This document shows, piece by piece, positions 24,701-34,140 of a stretch of DNA of 64,000 nt. Position 1 is the first letter of the stretch, and every line of letters starts with the position of its first letter. Location: positions 133,035-197,034 of the forward strand of contig CANNZV010000268.1 of the NCBI GenBank assembly GCA_947561585.1, given 5' to 3'. Made by a program: the position numbers and the translations under genes. This DNA comes from Caprella mutica. Its lineage: Eukaryota > Arthropoda > Malacostraca > Amphipoda > Caprellidae. Below the pieces are notes generated by a model. That model had not been told where the DNA came from. It did no database searches and saw nothing but the letters and a program-made list of their open reading frames with translations.

Positions 24701-25277
24701 TTGATCGAAAAGTGCAACTGGCAAACAACCTGAATTTAACCTATTTTATTAATATATCCTTTTACCATCTGTAGAATTAGATATATTTTCTTTACACTTT
24801 CTACCTAGCATTTCAAAATAGAAAAAAATCAATGTGTATAAACTATCAAACTTTTATAGTAAAATAAAATATATTTTTATATACAGACTAAGGCGCATGT
24901 GGCTCTTAGAAATAACTAATTTATTTATATGATTGCAAATCTATATTCATGAAACAAATAATAAATCAGATCTATATTAAATTAATTTGAAGTTTATTAA
25001 AAGATAAAATTGCTCTGCTCTAGGACAGCCTCCTATTCTTTGTGTTCTCTCCCTGTGATATATTTAAAGACCTAAAATAATGAATCACTGATTGCATCTG
25101 AAGTAGCCACTAGAATCTCATGTTATTTTTTTCAGATCTGAAGGCAGTACCAGGAAGGTGTACTACCCCTCCCTCTACTCCATTCACAAGAGAGTAGAGC
25201 TGGCAAAGACGCTAGGAACAGGCCTGTCTCTATGGGAGATTGGCCAGGGACTAGACTACTTCTATGACTTGATATAA
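12690..25277 (+). CDS. CHID1: Chitinase domain-containing protein 1 (stabilin-1-interacting chitinase-like), ten coding exons
   Basis: Coding exons: 12690-12827, 16112-16258, 16469-16570, 17867-17966, 18358-18467, 18690-18847, 20593-20696, 23488-23567, 24465-24613, 25136-25277. They join in phase to 409 codons plus TAA; human CHID1 is of similar length. Residues 1-25 form a signal peptide ending near CYG, followed by TLSKKD as in the family. Recognisable blocks are YVTPWNNRGYD, SPVWLQL, VPRLIFEGW, DGVVLEVWSQL, VIPPAQ, FSLMTYDFSNFNAPG, ILLGMNLYG and LSLWEIGQGLDYFYDLI at the C terminus. An N-glycosylation sequon NLT lies near residue 86. The full DxxDxDxE motif of active GH18 chitinases is not preserved (DGVVLE), so a saccharide-binding lectin-like role in the secretory/lysosomal pathway, as reported for the family, is more likely than chitin hydrolysis. 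All junctions are GT-AG. Introns are loaded with transposons; the exon 7 donor is amplified downstream. Confidence 0.95.
12994..13436. mobile_element. hAT-like MITE with CACAGAACATTGAATA ends
   Basis: Inverted ends CACAGAACATTGAATA are flanked by a perfect 8-bp duplication, GTCTGATA, at 12986-12993 and 13437-13444. Inside are further inverted blocks around TGACGTCA-like motifs (near 13088-13105 and 13364-13372). It lies in CHID1 intron 1. There is no transposase; the minus-strand ORFs across it have no support. Confidence 0.85.
13504..13730. mobile_element. 227-bp MITE, CCAAGTAA family, copy a
   Basis: The ends are CCAAGTAATAAAGC and ATTTTACTTGG. The 8-bp duplication AGTGTCAA flanks it at 13496-13503 and 13731-13738. 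The interior contains an inverted CTCGCCATTTTAATGGCGAG. The 8-bp target duplication suggests the hAT superfamily. It is in CHID1 intron 1. Confidence 0.9.
14339..14483. mobile_element. CCAGTCTG-ended MITE, type C
   Basis: Left end CCAGTCTAAAAAG, right end CTTTTCAGACTGG. The flanks GTCTAGAC (14331-14338) and ATCTAGAC (14484-14491) match at 7 of 8 positions. A related copy is at 47398-47541. Confidence 0.8.
14539..14754. mobile_element. CCAGTCTG-ended MITE, type B
   Basis: Left end CCAGTCTGCAGAATATGG, right end ATTCTGCTGACTGG, with a perfect 8-bp duplication GTAACTTA at 14531-14538 and 14755-14762. The interior has CTGCGGGAGAT-type direct and inverted blocks shared with 46967-47390. Confidence 0.9.
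14789..15175 (+). pseudogene. Duplicate of CHID1 exon 4, split by a MITE
   Basis: 14790-14836 resembles the first half of exon 4 (CATTGCTGGTCAGTTTGA then ATTGACCACAAC). 15073-15134 is identical to the second half (TGGATGAAAGATGTCAAG onward), and the match continues through the GTAATAAAG donor about 40 bp into the intron. The copy lies in intron 1, upstream of exon 2. The 5' part has several differences and no polypyrimidine tract in front, and the 236-bp insertion at 14837-15072 breaks the reading frame. It is therefore probably not used, although its donor site is intact. Confidence 0.9.
14837..15072. mobile_element. CCAGTCTG-ended MITE, type A, inserted in the exon 4 duplicate
   Basis: Ends are CCAGTCTGTATTT and AAATACAGACCGG. 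The 8-bp target duplication ACCACAAC (14829-14836 and 15073-15080) is part of the exon sequence, which proves insertion after the exon was copied. A sister copy is at 28786-28994. Confidence 0.93.
15190..15610. repeat. Decayed MITE fragments in CHID1 intron 1
   Basis: 15228-15330 and 15522-15610 are partial CCAAGTAA-family sequences (GCCATTTTAATGGCG, GTGACAGTTATTTTGAGC). 15335-15485 matches the CTGCGGGAGAT interior of the type B elements in reverse. The ends are missing. Confidence 0.6.
15611..16111. other. CHID1 intron 1, 3' part; nothing recognised
   Basis: AT-rich intron sequence leading to the exon 2 acceptor (AATCTTTCCAG). No repeat or RNA structure was recognised. Confidence 0.4.
16736..17524. 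mobile_element. Non-autonomous element with TTAA flanks, possibly piggyBac-like
   Basis: Ends GGGCACCGTTCCCAG and GTGACGGTCCCC are imperfect inverted repeats. Both are directly flanked by TTAA (16732-16735 and 17525-17528), the target of piggyBac-type elements. The 789-bp interior has no transposase. It lies in CHID1 intron 3; small ORFs at 16498-16972 overlap exon 3 and this element and are not genes. Confidence 0.65.
18025..18300. mobile_element. Partial copy of the AGGTCCCCTCC element
   Basis: AGGTCCCCTGCATGCAATTT, then ATCAGTGAGGCTAATGTTTC and a diverged body, match the start of the elements at 23779-24357 and 57451-58040. It lies in CHID1 intron 4 and lacks the other end. Confidence 0.6.
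19004..20293 (-). mobile_element. Mariner-type (DD37D) transposon, 1290 bp
   Basis: The ends are inverted repeats, CAGGGTGCGGAAAAAGTCCC and GGGACTTTCTCTGCACCTTG, each bordered by TA (19002-19003 and 20294-20295), the target duplication of Tc1/mariner elements. It sits in CHID1 intron 6, antisense to the gene, and carries a decayed transposase. Confidence 0.92.
19221..20148 (-). pseudogene. Decayed DD37D mariner transposase
   Basis: The reading starts at 20148 (MSFVKMSQREAIIQ) with a helix-turn-helix region (KAPKSTVRDVVKRYQ). It is broken by two frameshifts near 19925-19960 and resumes as MRKIAKSMDIDEKSVRT. The first catalytic Asp is in FSDEKMFTVE and the second in FQQDGAPSHTA. A TGA at the position of a Trp codon (19344-19346) interrupts it, after which the frame continues PPSSPDLN and ends at a TAA near 19190. 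The third acidic residue, expected five residues after the SPD Asp, is Tyr (LNHLYF). Spacing from the second Asp to this position is 37 residues, the DD37D (maT-like) arrangement. The gene is inactive by several independent lesions. Confidence 0.9.
20681..21366 (+). repeat. 33-bp minisatellite built from the CHID1 exon 7 splice donor, 21 units
   Basis: Each unit repeats the last bases of exon 7 and the start of intron 7: TTCAATGCTCCTG, then GTGAGTGTTAGATAATTCAC. The first unit spans the real junction (20696/20697). Of 21 junction copies, 13 read GTGAGTG, five GTTACTG, two GTCAGTG and one GTGAATA. One unit (near 20764) is 1 bp short. Read-through from exon 7 meets TAG four codons after the donor. 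The minus-strand LTRSIEVNY repeat frame is an artefact of the period. Confidence 0.97.
21640..22360 (+). mobile_element. 5'-truncated non-LTR retrotransposon, 3' end
   Basis: The open frame 21671-22147 encodes LYYSLVYPYLHYCLLVWG, then LYLLQKKAIRCIA and a lysine/asparagine-rich C terminus. This is the typical segment downstream of the reverse transcriptase core in jockey/CR1-like LINEs. About 200 bp of 3' UTR follow, ending in an A-rich AAATAAATAAATAAAG tail near 22344-22360. Truncation at the 5' side and the A-rich tail fit target-primed insertion. It lies in CHID1 intron 7, sense orientation. Confidence 0.8.
22469..22816. mobile_element. PIF/Harbinger-like MITE
   Basis: Inverted ends AGGCCCGTTTACACGC and GCGTGTAAGCGGGCCT, each flanked by TTA (22466-22468 and 22817-22819). 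A 3-bp TWA duplication is characteristic of PIF/Harbinger. The interior repeats the ACGATAAAT motif in both orientations. Confidence 0.75.
23154..23406. mobile_element. MITE of the GAGTTACGAATTATCGGA family
   Basis: Ends GAGTTAATTACGAATTATTG and AACCATCCGATAACTC are inverted relatives of 5339-5512. It lies in CHID1 intron 7. Confidence 0.55.
23779..24357. mobile_element. TIR element with GTCCCCTCCAGGC ends
   Basis: Left end GAGTCCCCTCCAGGCAA, right end GCCTGGAGTGGACCTTC. The whole body matches 57451-58040 in reverse orientation, including AATCAACGAGGCTAATGTTT and TTCAGTCTGAAGAAAAAGAA. There is no transposase. It lies in CHID1 intron 8. Confidence 0.8.
24629..24731. mobile_element. Short palindromic MITE in CHID1 intron 9
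   Basis: ATCGGACAGTTGCCACATTT with TCGATCA on the left is mirrored by TGATCGAAAAGTGCAACTGG on the right. It is related to the ATTATCGGA family. Confidence 0.55.
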
Positions 25278-25891
25278 AGTACTATTATTACTGGTTTTGT
25301 TTTAATACTCTGAGAGAAATTATCTGATGAACATTTCCTAAAACTAGTCAATCACCATCAGATTTATATTACTTTAAATAGAACTACCAAAGACAAATTC
25401 AGAGGCTTTCTAGTTCTAAATATATCGCACGCTTGGCAAATTTATATTAAAGTTGCAAGCAAAACAATTGAAAGGCAATATCATTGATTCAAGAAATATC
25501 AGTCTTTTATGGCCCAGTTATTTAATTTTTGGTACTTCGGCAAATAGTCCAATATTTTGTAGATAAGATTCTGAATACCTTTATTTCCATAGACATTGTA
25601 ACAGATTTTAAATTATATAAACAACAGTGAAACTCCTGAGTTACGAATTACTTTCTATGTTTGAAACTCTAAATTATAGAACTTTTCTCAAACATTTAAA
25701 TCATTGAAAACTATCTAGTGCACTCGAGATATGAAGTGGTTATGACTTTAGATAATTAATACCTAATAACTCAGGATGACACTGTATTTTCATTAGAAAA
25801 AGTTGAAATTAAGAATAAGATTCATTTGAAAAGGATAAAGCAAACAAATCATCACAAGCACATATGTACTTGTACTCCCAATAACCGAAAT
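25278..25891. other. Convergent 3' regions of CHID1 and RpS16
   Basis: The two genes converge with 614 bp between stop codons. I see no clear canonical polyadenylation signal close to either stop. An AATAAA on the minus strand near 25578-25585 could serve RpS16. Confidence 0.5.
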
Positions 25892-28800
25892 TTAACGGTA
25901 AGACTTCTGGTAGCGAGCACGAGCTCCCTTTCCTCCGAACTTCTTTGGCTCTGTGCGTCTGGGGTCAGCAACCAAGAGAGATCGGTCGTAATTAACTAGG
26001 ATGGTCTTGATTTCTTTCTTGCTGGCCTCATCGACATCTGAAGTAGGGAAAACGAATTAGCAAAAGAAATGCAGGGGATGATGAAAATAAAGAATAATTA
26101 ATATAATAATTCATCATAATTCAATAACTAGAGTAAATTATGAATAATTTTGTCAGATTCACATCTTTGGTCATAAAAGAAACACAATATAGTTTTTTTG
26201 TTATATGGCTGAAGATGTGAATTTGACTAATAATTCGTAACTTACCCTATTTGCTGAACACTACTTCAAACCTATAGTCATTTCTTATAATTTTATTTAG
26301 ATTTGTCAAATCATGTCAAGATAGATAGAAGGTACTTACATTTCTGGTAGTAGGCAACAAGAGCCTTAGAGATGGCCTGTCTGATAGCATAAACCTGAGA
26401 AGTGTGTCCACCTCCCTTAACACGCACTCTCATGTCAACTCCAGAGAAACGGTTCTGCAAAAAGGATGATAAGACTAAATGGAACAAGAAATAACAAATA
26501 TAACTGACATTTAAATTAAACAAACATGATTCTTTAGTTCTCAATGTGTGTTTTTGATTTCAAGGAAGTTTTCCATGTAATGTAGAGACCAAGTTTACCT
26601 TTCCGAGGAGAAGGATAGGTTCCAAGAGTTTGAATTGGAGGGTTTTGGGTGTGACGTATTCCAGAGGCTTGCCATTGACCTTGATGAGACCTCTGCCTCT
26701 TTTGCAGTGAGCAACAGCTGTTGCAGTTTTCTGAGGAAAAGGAAAACATTGTTAAATTAGTTTGGCTAGAAACATAGTGGTACAATAAAGATACATTAGT
26801 ACCAAAGAGAATAGTGCTCTTAAAGTATAAGTTTTTAGACAAAATAAATTAGGAATAAACATCATGACAATGTGCTTTAACACTTGCAATCAAAAACAAA
26901 TAACATGCGATTACTATTACATTTTGAGAAATTAAATTGAAAGTTGGAATTTTTTAGTGGGAACTTAATCAAAACACCAAAACATCAACCAACAATACTG
27001 TTATCATCTACTAAGCCTGTTTTGTAGAGTTGACAATTGCATTCTTTCAATTTTTGGTTTTGAAAGTTACTAATCAAGATAACATAGCAATTTAATTCTC
27101 TCCAATTTGTAATTGAAGGGCTCACACGATATATTAAATAAAGCATGTCCTTATACTTGCAGATATATTGGCAAGATTGTGATAGTAAATATGAGCCTTT
27201 GAATGATATCTAAATTTGACAATTGTTTTATCAAATTTATGACAAATTGAATCCAATGTTTATACTACCCAGATTAATTCCAAGGATAGAGATGGTCAAT
27301 TTGGAATTTTTCAGTGTTGCTAAAAGTCATCTTAAAATAAGCAAATAAAATATATCATAGAAAATTGTAATAATTTCGAAGAGTAAGAATTATAAACTAT
27401 CAGTCTGAGGTATGAGGAAACTTATCAGCTAGATGTATATATATTGTATTAAATGGGGGCATGTCGGGTACAGACAGTATAATGACGAACCTATTCCAGT
27501 AAACTAACGTGAATTTGTTATATACAATGTTTTAAAGTATGGACAAAGACACCAGTATATTGGCAATTTTTGAGGGGTTAAATATGTTGAAAAACATGTA
27601 AATAACAAGTATATCACTCATAAAGTAGTCTCAGAAGATGTATATCCTAATAATATGCATTAGACATAAAGCATAATGATGTATACAAGTGTAAAAACAC
27701 TAGGAAGTAAAATTTCTCTCCAAATTAACATTGTAGCATAGGAGAAATAGATAATTCTCGCCATTTGCAATTGAAGGGCTCAAAATAACTGTCACAAGCT
27801 AGCCATTAAAATGGCAAATTTGGACATGCTTTATTATCTGATCTCCCGCAGAATTTTCAATTCGAGAAAATTACTCTCTCACTTCTCAGTAGCAGATTCA
27901 GAATCTCTGAATCAACTGGAGCTAAATTAATGGTTACATAGGAATTATTTCAAGATCACCCGCAGAGATATACAATTTCTAAAGTAGGGCTCATATTTGT
28001 TGCAGCAGATAGTTTAGGGAGAATGTTCCATATTCTGAAGTCTGGTAATCCAGCAAATATTGAGACCTCCGGCCTTTAAATTACTTACAGTAGTAGACTC
28101 CTGAATTATCCGGCGACAACTTACGATTTAAGTCTTATGTTTACATGATATTATAGGAGAGTCCGAGAGTATTGAGATTTTTGGCCATTAGCATTTTGGA
28201 AAAATTTGAAAATCTTTGGAGACCAATTGATCAAAAATTAAATATCTGGAGACTATTTGGATTATTAACATGTTTTTCAACTTATTTAACCCCTCAAAAG
28301 TTGCCATTATACTGGCGATTTGTCCATACTTTGAAACATGGAACATGGGCAATCACTGCTCAGCTTTTACATCCTGATAAATAAATTGCAATTGAAGAGA
28401 ATGATAGAATTTTCCTAAGTGCTACAATCTTAATATAATAATATAGGTATATCAGCCATCAGGCTATCAGCACAATTATAAACTGATTAATTCAACCTAT
28501 AAAATTGAAAAATCAGTGGGTAGGGTAGCTGACTTAGCCCTTAGGTAGTCTGACCGTGGGCTGTGGTTTAATTCCCAAATTGTTCAAATTATAAACCAAT
28601 CTTCCATGTCACCAAAGATCTTTGGACCTTATTTTAAAGTGTGGCAGGAAAGTCGCCAGCTTAGTAAGAAAATGGATCCAGGTCGCCACATTTAAGATAC
28701 TTTAAAGAAATTTGACTTCCTAGTGAAGATCTTACACTTGAAAATATCCTTATGCTTGATGTCTGATGCATGTGCATCTCTTGAGCCAGTCTGTATTTCG

Positions 28801-30505
28801 TGGTAAATTCCACCTACATGTCGGTGGAATTTTATCCCCTCTGAAAATTATATTCTGGCAAAATCGGTGGATTTTTAACTATTCAAATTGGGAAAATGTT
28901 GGTGGATCAGCCAAATTAATGGAAATTTATGGTGGATTTAATTTTCAGTTTTTAGAAAAAGTCAGTGGGATTTTGTGCACTAAATACAGACTGGCTCATG
29001 AGACTGTTTCAAGAGAGTTTTACTTGTTATATACATTTTTTTCAACTTATTTCACCCCTCAAACAAGTCTGGAAAAATAGGTGCTTTCTGATGAACTAAT
29101 TAGGGTCAAGCAGGTAAATTGCGGCACACTAACAAACTGCGGCCTCTACCAACAGAAACACCATACCTTCAAAATACACGTTAAAAACTTAAATTAATAA
29201 ATTATAGCATTCACTGCTCTTCTTTTGATAGCTAGGCCATTTTAATGTAATTTCGGTTTAGAGTGTTTTAGAGACTCTCTTGAGAGGGCCGCAATTAAAA
29301 ATTAAAGGGCCGCAATTTACCTGCGTGACCCTACTCTATTGGAGTTTTAGAGACTTCAAAAATTAATGGTAAATTGCTATAAATTGTATAATCCGCAGCA
29401 TTTAGCATATAGAATTCATCTGTTAGCCTAAGCAGTTTTGAGTTTAATAATTAAACTGTCTGTCACACTATATAGTATAAATTTATTGGATTCAGGTACT
29501 GTCAGTCATATATCTGATATAACAAATTAACAATTAGCTACCTATTAAATTCACTCCATTTATCATTAATCTGTATTCAAAATATCTATCTAATAGAATG
29601 TACAGTGGTGCGCCGTACTGTGGTGCGCCGCTCAGCTTTTGGATACGTATCGGATTTCTTGGAGAACACTTTACCAGTTTCTGCAGTCAAGTAATTAACT
29701 AATTCCTATGTTTACATGTTGTTATAAATAATGTTTAAGTTATTGGAGACATTTTGAAGAAATTAGGTCATTTAGGAGACTATTCAGACTAATTGTCCTG
29801 AAATATGAAATCTTGGTGACAGATTAAGTCAAATTAGACACACTTTGCAGACTGGATTATAAATACAAACTTGAAACTATGAGACCTAAGTTATTTCACT
29901 CTCATTACACTGGCAACTTTTCAGCCATACTTGGGAACATCAGTTAGGCCTAACAGTAACAGGCTAACTGAATCTCTCAATATTATTTAAAAGATTGTAT
30001 TCAATCTTTCATGTAGGCTGGCTTATACACAACTATGGAAATAAGTATTGTTTAGGGACTGAGGCAGCTGAGGCTGGACTGCCAGCTGGACAGAGTCGCC
30101 AGTATACAGTAAACTAGCTACTTTTGAGGGGTAAAATAAGTTCAGAAACCTAAAAATAACAAGTAAATCACTCATAAATAGTCTCAAACACATGCATCAG
30201 ACATGATGCATATGGATGAGGATGTTTTAAAGTGTAAAATTATCACTAGGATGTCCTATTTCTTCTTCAAAGTATCTCAAATCTCAACCTTTATGGCTTT
30301 ATCCATTTTCTCCCCAAACTGGCGACTTTCCTGCCACACTTTGCAACATGTCAACTTAAGGACTTGGCCAATGTTTCTGTTTCTCGAACATCGTATTGAC
30401 GCAACTTCAATCACTATCACGAATTTAATATTAATCACATATAATGAGACTCACTTTACGTCCAAATACTTGAACGGCTTGAGGGGGATCCTTCTTAGGC
30501 GCCAT
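25892..30505 (-). CDS. RpS16: 40S ribosomal protein S16 (uS9), four coding exons
   Basis: Coding exons on the minus strand: 30455-30505, 26599-26730, 26340-26454, 25892-26037. They join in phase to 147 codons plus TAA, the usual length. The protein starts [17 protein letters not shown] and continues [64 protein letters not shown], and ends [14 protein letters not shown]. The C-terminal SYR tail is the part of uS9 that reaches the P-site tRNA. It is a component of the small ribosomal subunit. Intron 1 (26731-30454) is long and full of MITEs; the other two are about 140 and 300 bp. Position 2 of the conserved GGP motif near the C terminus is K here (GGKGARAR). All junctions are GT-AG. Confidence 0.97.
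26131..26256. mobile_element. Short palindromic MITE in RpS16 intron 3
   Basis: AGAGTAAATTATGAATAATT with GTCAGATTCACATC is mirrored by GATGTGAATTTGACTAATAA with TTCGTAACTTACCCT. It is the GGGTAAGTTACGAATTAT family. Confidence 0.65.
27525..28349. mobile_element. TIR element with ATGTTTTAAAGTATGGACAA end, interrupted
   Basis: The left end AATGTTTTAAAGTATGGACA and right end TTTGTCCATACTTTGAAACAT are inverted. Inside each lie GTATATTGGC and its complement, with CCCCTCAAAA blocks. The middle (about 27715-28080) is occupied by decayed CCAAGTAA-family and CTGCGGGAGAT (type B) sequence inserted later. It lies in RpS16 intron 1. The complete sister copy is at 47723-47987. Confidence 0.65.
28635..29080. 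mobile_element. Sister of the ATGTTTTAAAGTATGG element, split by a MITE
   Basis: 28635-28785 (AAAGTGTGGCAGGAAAGTCG, ATGGATCCAGGTCGC, GATGTCTGATGCATGTGC) and 28995-29080 (GAGTTTTACTTGTTATATAC, CACCCCTCAAA) align with 47723-47987. The insertion at 28786-28994 separates them. Confidence 0.75.
28786..28994. mobile_element. CCAGTCTG-ended MITE, type A
   Basis: Ends CCAGTCTGTATTT and AAATACAGACTGG are perfect inverted repeats. The flanks CTCTTGAG (28778-28785) and CTCATGAG (28995-29002) are an 8-bp duplication with one mismatch. Confidence 0.92.
29102..29332. mobile_element. GGGTCA-ended MITE
   Basis: Left end AGGGTCAAGCAGGTAAATTG, right end CAATTTACCTGCGTGACCCT. The family recurs at 46536-46762, about 48060-48295 and 48593-49295; the last gives a TA target duplication. 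Confidence 0.8.
29480..29650. repeat. Dispersed repeat shared with CHID1 intron 1
   Basis: AATTCACTCCATTTATCATT, CTAATAGAATGTACAGTGGT and CCGCTCAGCTTTTGGATACG match 14150-14280 in the same order. Here the GTACTGTGGTGCGCC segment is present twice. Confidence 0.6.
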
Positions 30506-31426
30506 TGTGATTATATTTTTCTATATCACTATAAACTTAAAACAATCCACTACACACACATTCACTGCTAGGGACAAAATCATAATAAACATCGCCAATG
30601 GTTCGAGACGTTAGCATTTCATTCTAGAGAGCGTATGGAAACCAAAACAAACCATCGAACACAGAAATCATGAGATATACCTAGGTATAAATTATTTTAT
30701 CTATTTTATTTGTTTCATGTATGTTATCATTTATATAATTATTTTAAACTTTAAGTTAAATATAATCATTAATGAAAAAAGGAACATACCTTAAATCGAA
30801 CAAAAAACATTTTAACTGAGGCAAATTGTATACTATTTAACAATTGAGTTCTTCTAGGTATATTTTATCACATGTTTAATATAAGTGATACATTATTTTT
30901 TAATTATAAATAACAATATATAAGATTAGATTATGAATTTAAGTATAGAATGCATACACTATCTTTAATGTGCAATTTTGACGATAATTTGTTATAAATA
31001 TATAGTTCTATTAAAAATGGGATAAGAACAAAAACCACGTACGCTATTATTAATGAAGCCAATGAATAATTTTTTATTTATTATAATAACTACAGGTACC
31101 TATATCAAATATTCATGGAAATAATTTCAGGCATGATACTTACATAGTATTAAATAAGTATATATCTAACTCTGGTAAAAAAAATACGAATTTATATGTA
31201 AGTTCGATATTAGAATATTTTGATCACGTATTTAAATTAATCACATAGGTAGGTAATAAATGAGGCAATGCAAGAAAAATATTTCTCAATATTTTCTAGA
31301 AAATAAGTACGCTAGGTATCTTAAAATTATATATAGTGAATGTATATTAAATTGTGGGAATGTTTTATGATTTTTTCTTTAATTAAGACATTGAATAAAA
31401 GTGAATGAATCATTAATAATAAAATA
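30506..31426. other. RpS16 upstream region and AT-rich intergenic DNA
   Basis: This contains the RpS16 5' region, since the ATG is at 30505. No TATA box, coding sequence or known repeat is evident. Small plus-strand ORFs overlapping RpS16 exon 1 are shadows. Confidence 0.4.
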
Positions 31427-31684
31427 CAGTGGTGGGGAAACAATATTCGTTAACATGAAAAAATACATTTTTGTGTATGTGAGAGACTTAACTATAAAAA
31501 CAACCACACAATTTGTTCGTTATATGTATAAATTAAGATACATACTATTAAATAATAAACTTGAATACTGTTTATTCCAATATAAATTAAAATTGATGCA
31601 TTTTTTACTAATGAAAAAAGTATTCGTATATAACAAGAATATCCTAATTTTATTCAACAACTACAATTAAGTCTATTCGTACAC

Positions 31685-31885
31685 GTCTCAATTAAGTGGC
31701 CTTTTGTTCCAATCATTGGGGCAAATTACTTTCAAGTTCTTGATATGTGTTGGTGCTCTTTTAATTTTTTTAATTTTCAAATATTGCCATAAATTCTCCA
31801 TTGGGTTCAAGTCTGGGGACTGTCTTGGTCATTTCAAGACATTAACATTATTTTCAGCAAAACATTTTCTTGTATGATGTCCTGC
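31685..31885 (-). pseudogene. Tc1 transposase C-terminal remnant
   Basis: SPDLNPMENLWQYL followed by RAPTHIKNLK and NDWNKRPLN, ending at TGA, matches the conserved C terminus of Tc1-family transposases as I know it. One internal stop replaces a conserved Trp. No intact upstream domain was found. Confidence 0.85.
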
Positions 31886-32209
31886 AATGGTCGATCAAAA
31901 CACAATCGAAAATTTAAGGCGACATGTATTTGAAAAATCAAATTGGGAAAAGAAAACCAACAAATAATAGTAATGAGTCAAAATAAAGCTTAATGTGTGC
32001 AAATGGTATGTGAGACAAATATTTACATACATGCATGAATATAGACAGAGCCGCATGGTGAACTCAATAAAAGACATAAATACTTCGAACTAAATTAGAA
32101 TAATATATATCTTTTCTTTTTGGTTATGTACGAACACTTTTTTTATTAGTAAAAATATAAAAAATTGCATTATTTCTGTGGGAATAAATACTATTCAAGT
32201 TTATAATTA

Positions 32210-32602
32210 TAGTGGAACTCATCAGAGTGAACTCTTGTATAGTGAATCATCCTGATTAGTAAAAACTTATGTATTATGAACTTACTTCAGTTATGGTGAA
32301 CATATTTAGTTTAGTCTACCAAAAAATGCATCTCTATATAGTTAATTAGTTGTATTTCATGAAACAGGAGTTCTACCAGTGCAACTCCTTTAAAATGAAG
32401 TCATGTGTAGTGAACCATCCTGACTTTTAGTTCTGAGAAATAAAATACCCTGTATAATGAATATATTTCAAAAAGAAAGAAACCATTTTCTACAGTCTGT
32501 CATGAAAAGGCCAGTTTCCTATTCATCTCTTGAATCCTCTATAGTAAAGTAAACTCACTATATAGTGAACTAGTTGAAGTTCACTATAGAGGAGCACTAC
32601 AG
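32210..32602. mobile_element. Pogo-like MITE nested in the Tc1 element
   Basis: Left part TAGTGGAACTCATCAGAGTG and right part TTCACTATAGAGGAGCACTA with CAG are inverted. Between them are many GTGAA/TTCAC blocks. It is the same family as 41161-41541, whose ends are complete. The left terminal CAG has been lost. Confidence 0.7.
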
Positions 32603-32970
32603 TATTAATTAATAATATTTTATTTTTGTTTAAGTTAAGTCCTTTACATATATGAAAATACATTTTTCATGTGTACGAATATTTATTTCCTCCACTGTAA
32701 TTTATATACCTACTGGGTTTCCAGAATTAAGACAACCAGTTCAGCGTGTCAAATATGAATCATTCAAAATCGAAGTTTTATTCTATAAAAAGTATATGTA
32801 TCATCTTGAAGCTACCAAACAAACATTTGAATGTCAATTCGATACCTGTTACTGTTGAATTCATTGAAAATATCTGAATGTCTGTTTCCAAATGATATCT
32901 AAATTTACACATCGAGCAGGAGTATGAAAACTGATACGTTTTTACCTACTTCTTTTTAATTTGAGTATGC

Positions 32971-34140
32971 CTAAGGTGGTATCCGGCGGATTTTCCGAAA
33001 ACGAATTTGCCGAAATCAAATTCTCCGAAAACTAATTCGCTGAGCCCAAATTCACCAAACCGGATTCTCCGAATACAAATTTGCCGAAACCCAAAGTAGT
33101 CGAAAAACGGATTCGCCAAGTGAAGATTTTCTGAAAGTCAAATTTACCGAAAGACTTATTTAAAACCAAATGTAAAAATATACAAAAAGTTACAGAAAAG
33201 AAACGAAATAACGAAATCTTAACCTTTAGTTACACTAAAATTGATCCTTTAATTATTCTATCTCTAATTGTTAATTTTTGTACCACTAAATGATTCTTTG
33301 TCTCTGTTCTTATTTTAAAGACGTTCAAGCTTTATTCAGTCAGTCAGTTTTGTGTGAATGTTATATTCCATTCATTTGAGCGTTTGGCTTGTTTTTCGAT
33401 TGTGTTTTACTAACGTATTTATTCATTTTGTGTGTGAATAATCCATTTATAGTGCTTTGTTTTGATACAGGAATGATATATATCACGGCGAGTTAAATAA
33501 ACTTCATGTTAACAACTTTGTGTGATTACCTAACTAAAATTCTTTGTGTAAATACGCCATATAAAGCACGTATACGGGATTCTTATTTTGGATTCACTTG
33601 TTAATAGTATTACTTACAGAAGGTGTGTTGTGGCTGATATATTAATATTTATTTCATTTATTGCGTTTAGAATATAAAATTGTTTGTAATGAATAACATA
33701 ATTATTAGTTATGTTTATATCTTCCCTATATACCTCTAGCTTCAACGATAGTGTCACTTGCATGAATAAATTTGTTTCAGTTAAAAACATTGATTTCTAT
33801 CAATCTTATATCTGTAATATCAATTCGCGGAACTCAAATTTATATAGCAATAGCAATGTCATATTCATATAAGAAATGTTTTTTTTTTGTGCATAAGATA
33901 TAATGATGAGAACTACAAAATTCCACAGAATGTTCAATTTTAAATACATTAAATTTGATTTTTGACAAATTCGACATTTGGAAAATTTGTCCTTCGGCAA
34001 ATCAGTATTTCGAAAAATTGGTTTTCGGCAAATTTGGGATTCGACAAACATGTATTCGGAAAATCAGTTTCGGTGAATTAGTTTTTGGAGAATTTGGTTT
34101 CGGCCAATTCGTTTTCAGAAAATCAGCCTAAACCCGCCTA
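32971..34140. mobile_element. Foldback-like element 2, arms of TTCGGAGAATTTG-type repeats
   Basis: The left arm (about 32990-33160) is a degenerate repeat of CCGAAAACGAATTTGCCGAA type. The right arm (about 33960-34130) is the inverted equivalent; after complementing, it aligns with the left over most of its length (CGAAAACGAATTGGCCGAAA, TTCTCCAAAAACTAATTC). The outer boundary motif GCCTAA is present at both edges. The interior of about 800 bp is AT-rich without ORFs. Confidence 0.75.

Larger units (their letters stand above)
31427..32697 (-). mobile_element. Tc1-like transposon, 1271 bp, decayed
   Basis: Inverted ends CAGTGGTGGGGAAACAATAT and ATATTTATTTCCTCCACTG are flanked by TA on both sides (31425-31426 and 32698-32699). 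On the minus strand near 31685-31880 the C-terminal part of a DD34E transposase is readable: FAENNVNVLK, a TGA in place of a Trp codon, then PRQSPDLNPMENLWQYLK. The Glu of the DDE triad is present (PMEN). The 5' part of the gene is largely replaced by a pogo-like insertion at 32210-32602. Confidence 0.9.

Noticed and set aside
29102..29332. An 8-bp target duplication for this GGGTCA-ended MITE
   Set aside because: The flanks AACTAATT and ACTCTATT agree poorly; the better evidence from 48593-49295 is a TA duplication.
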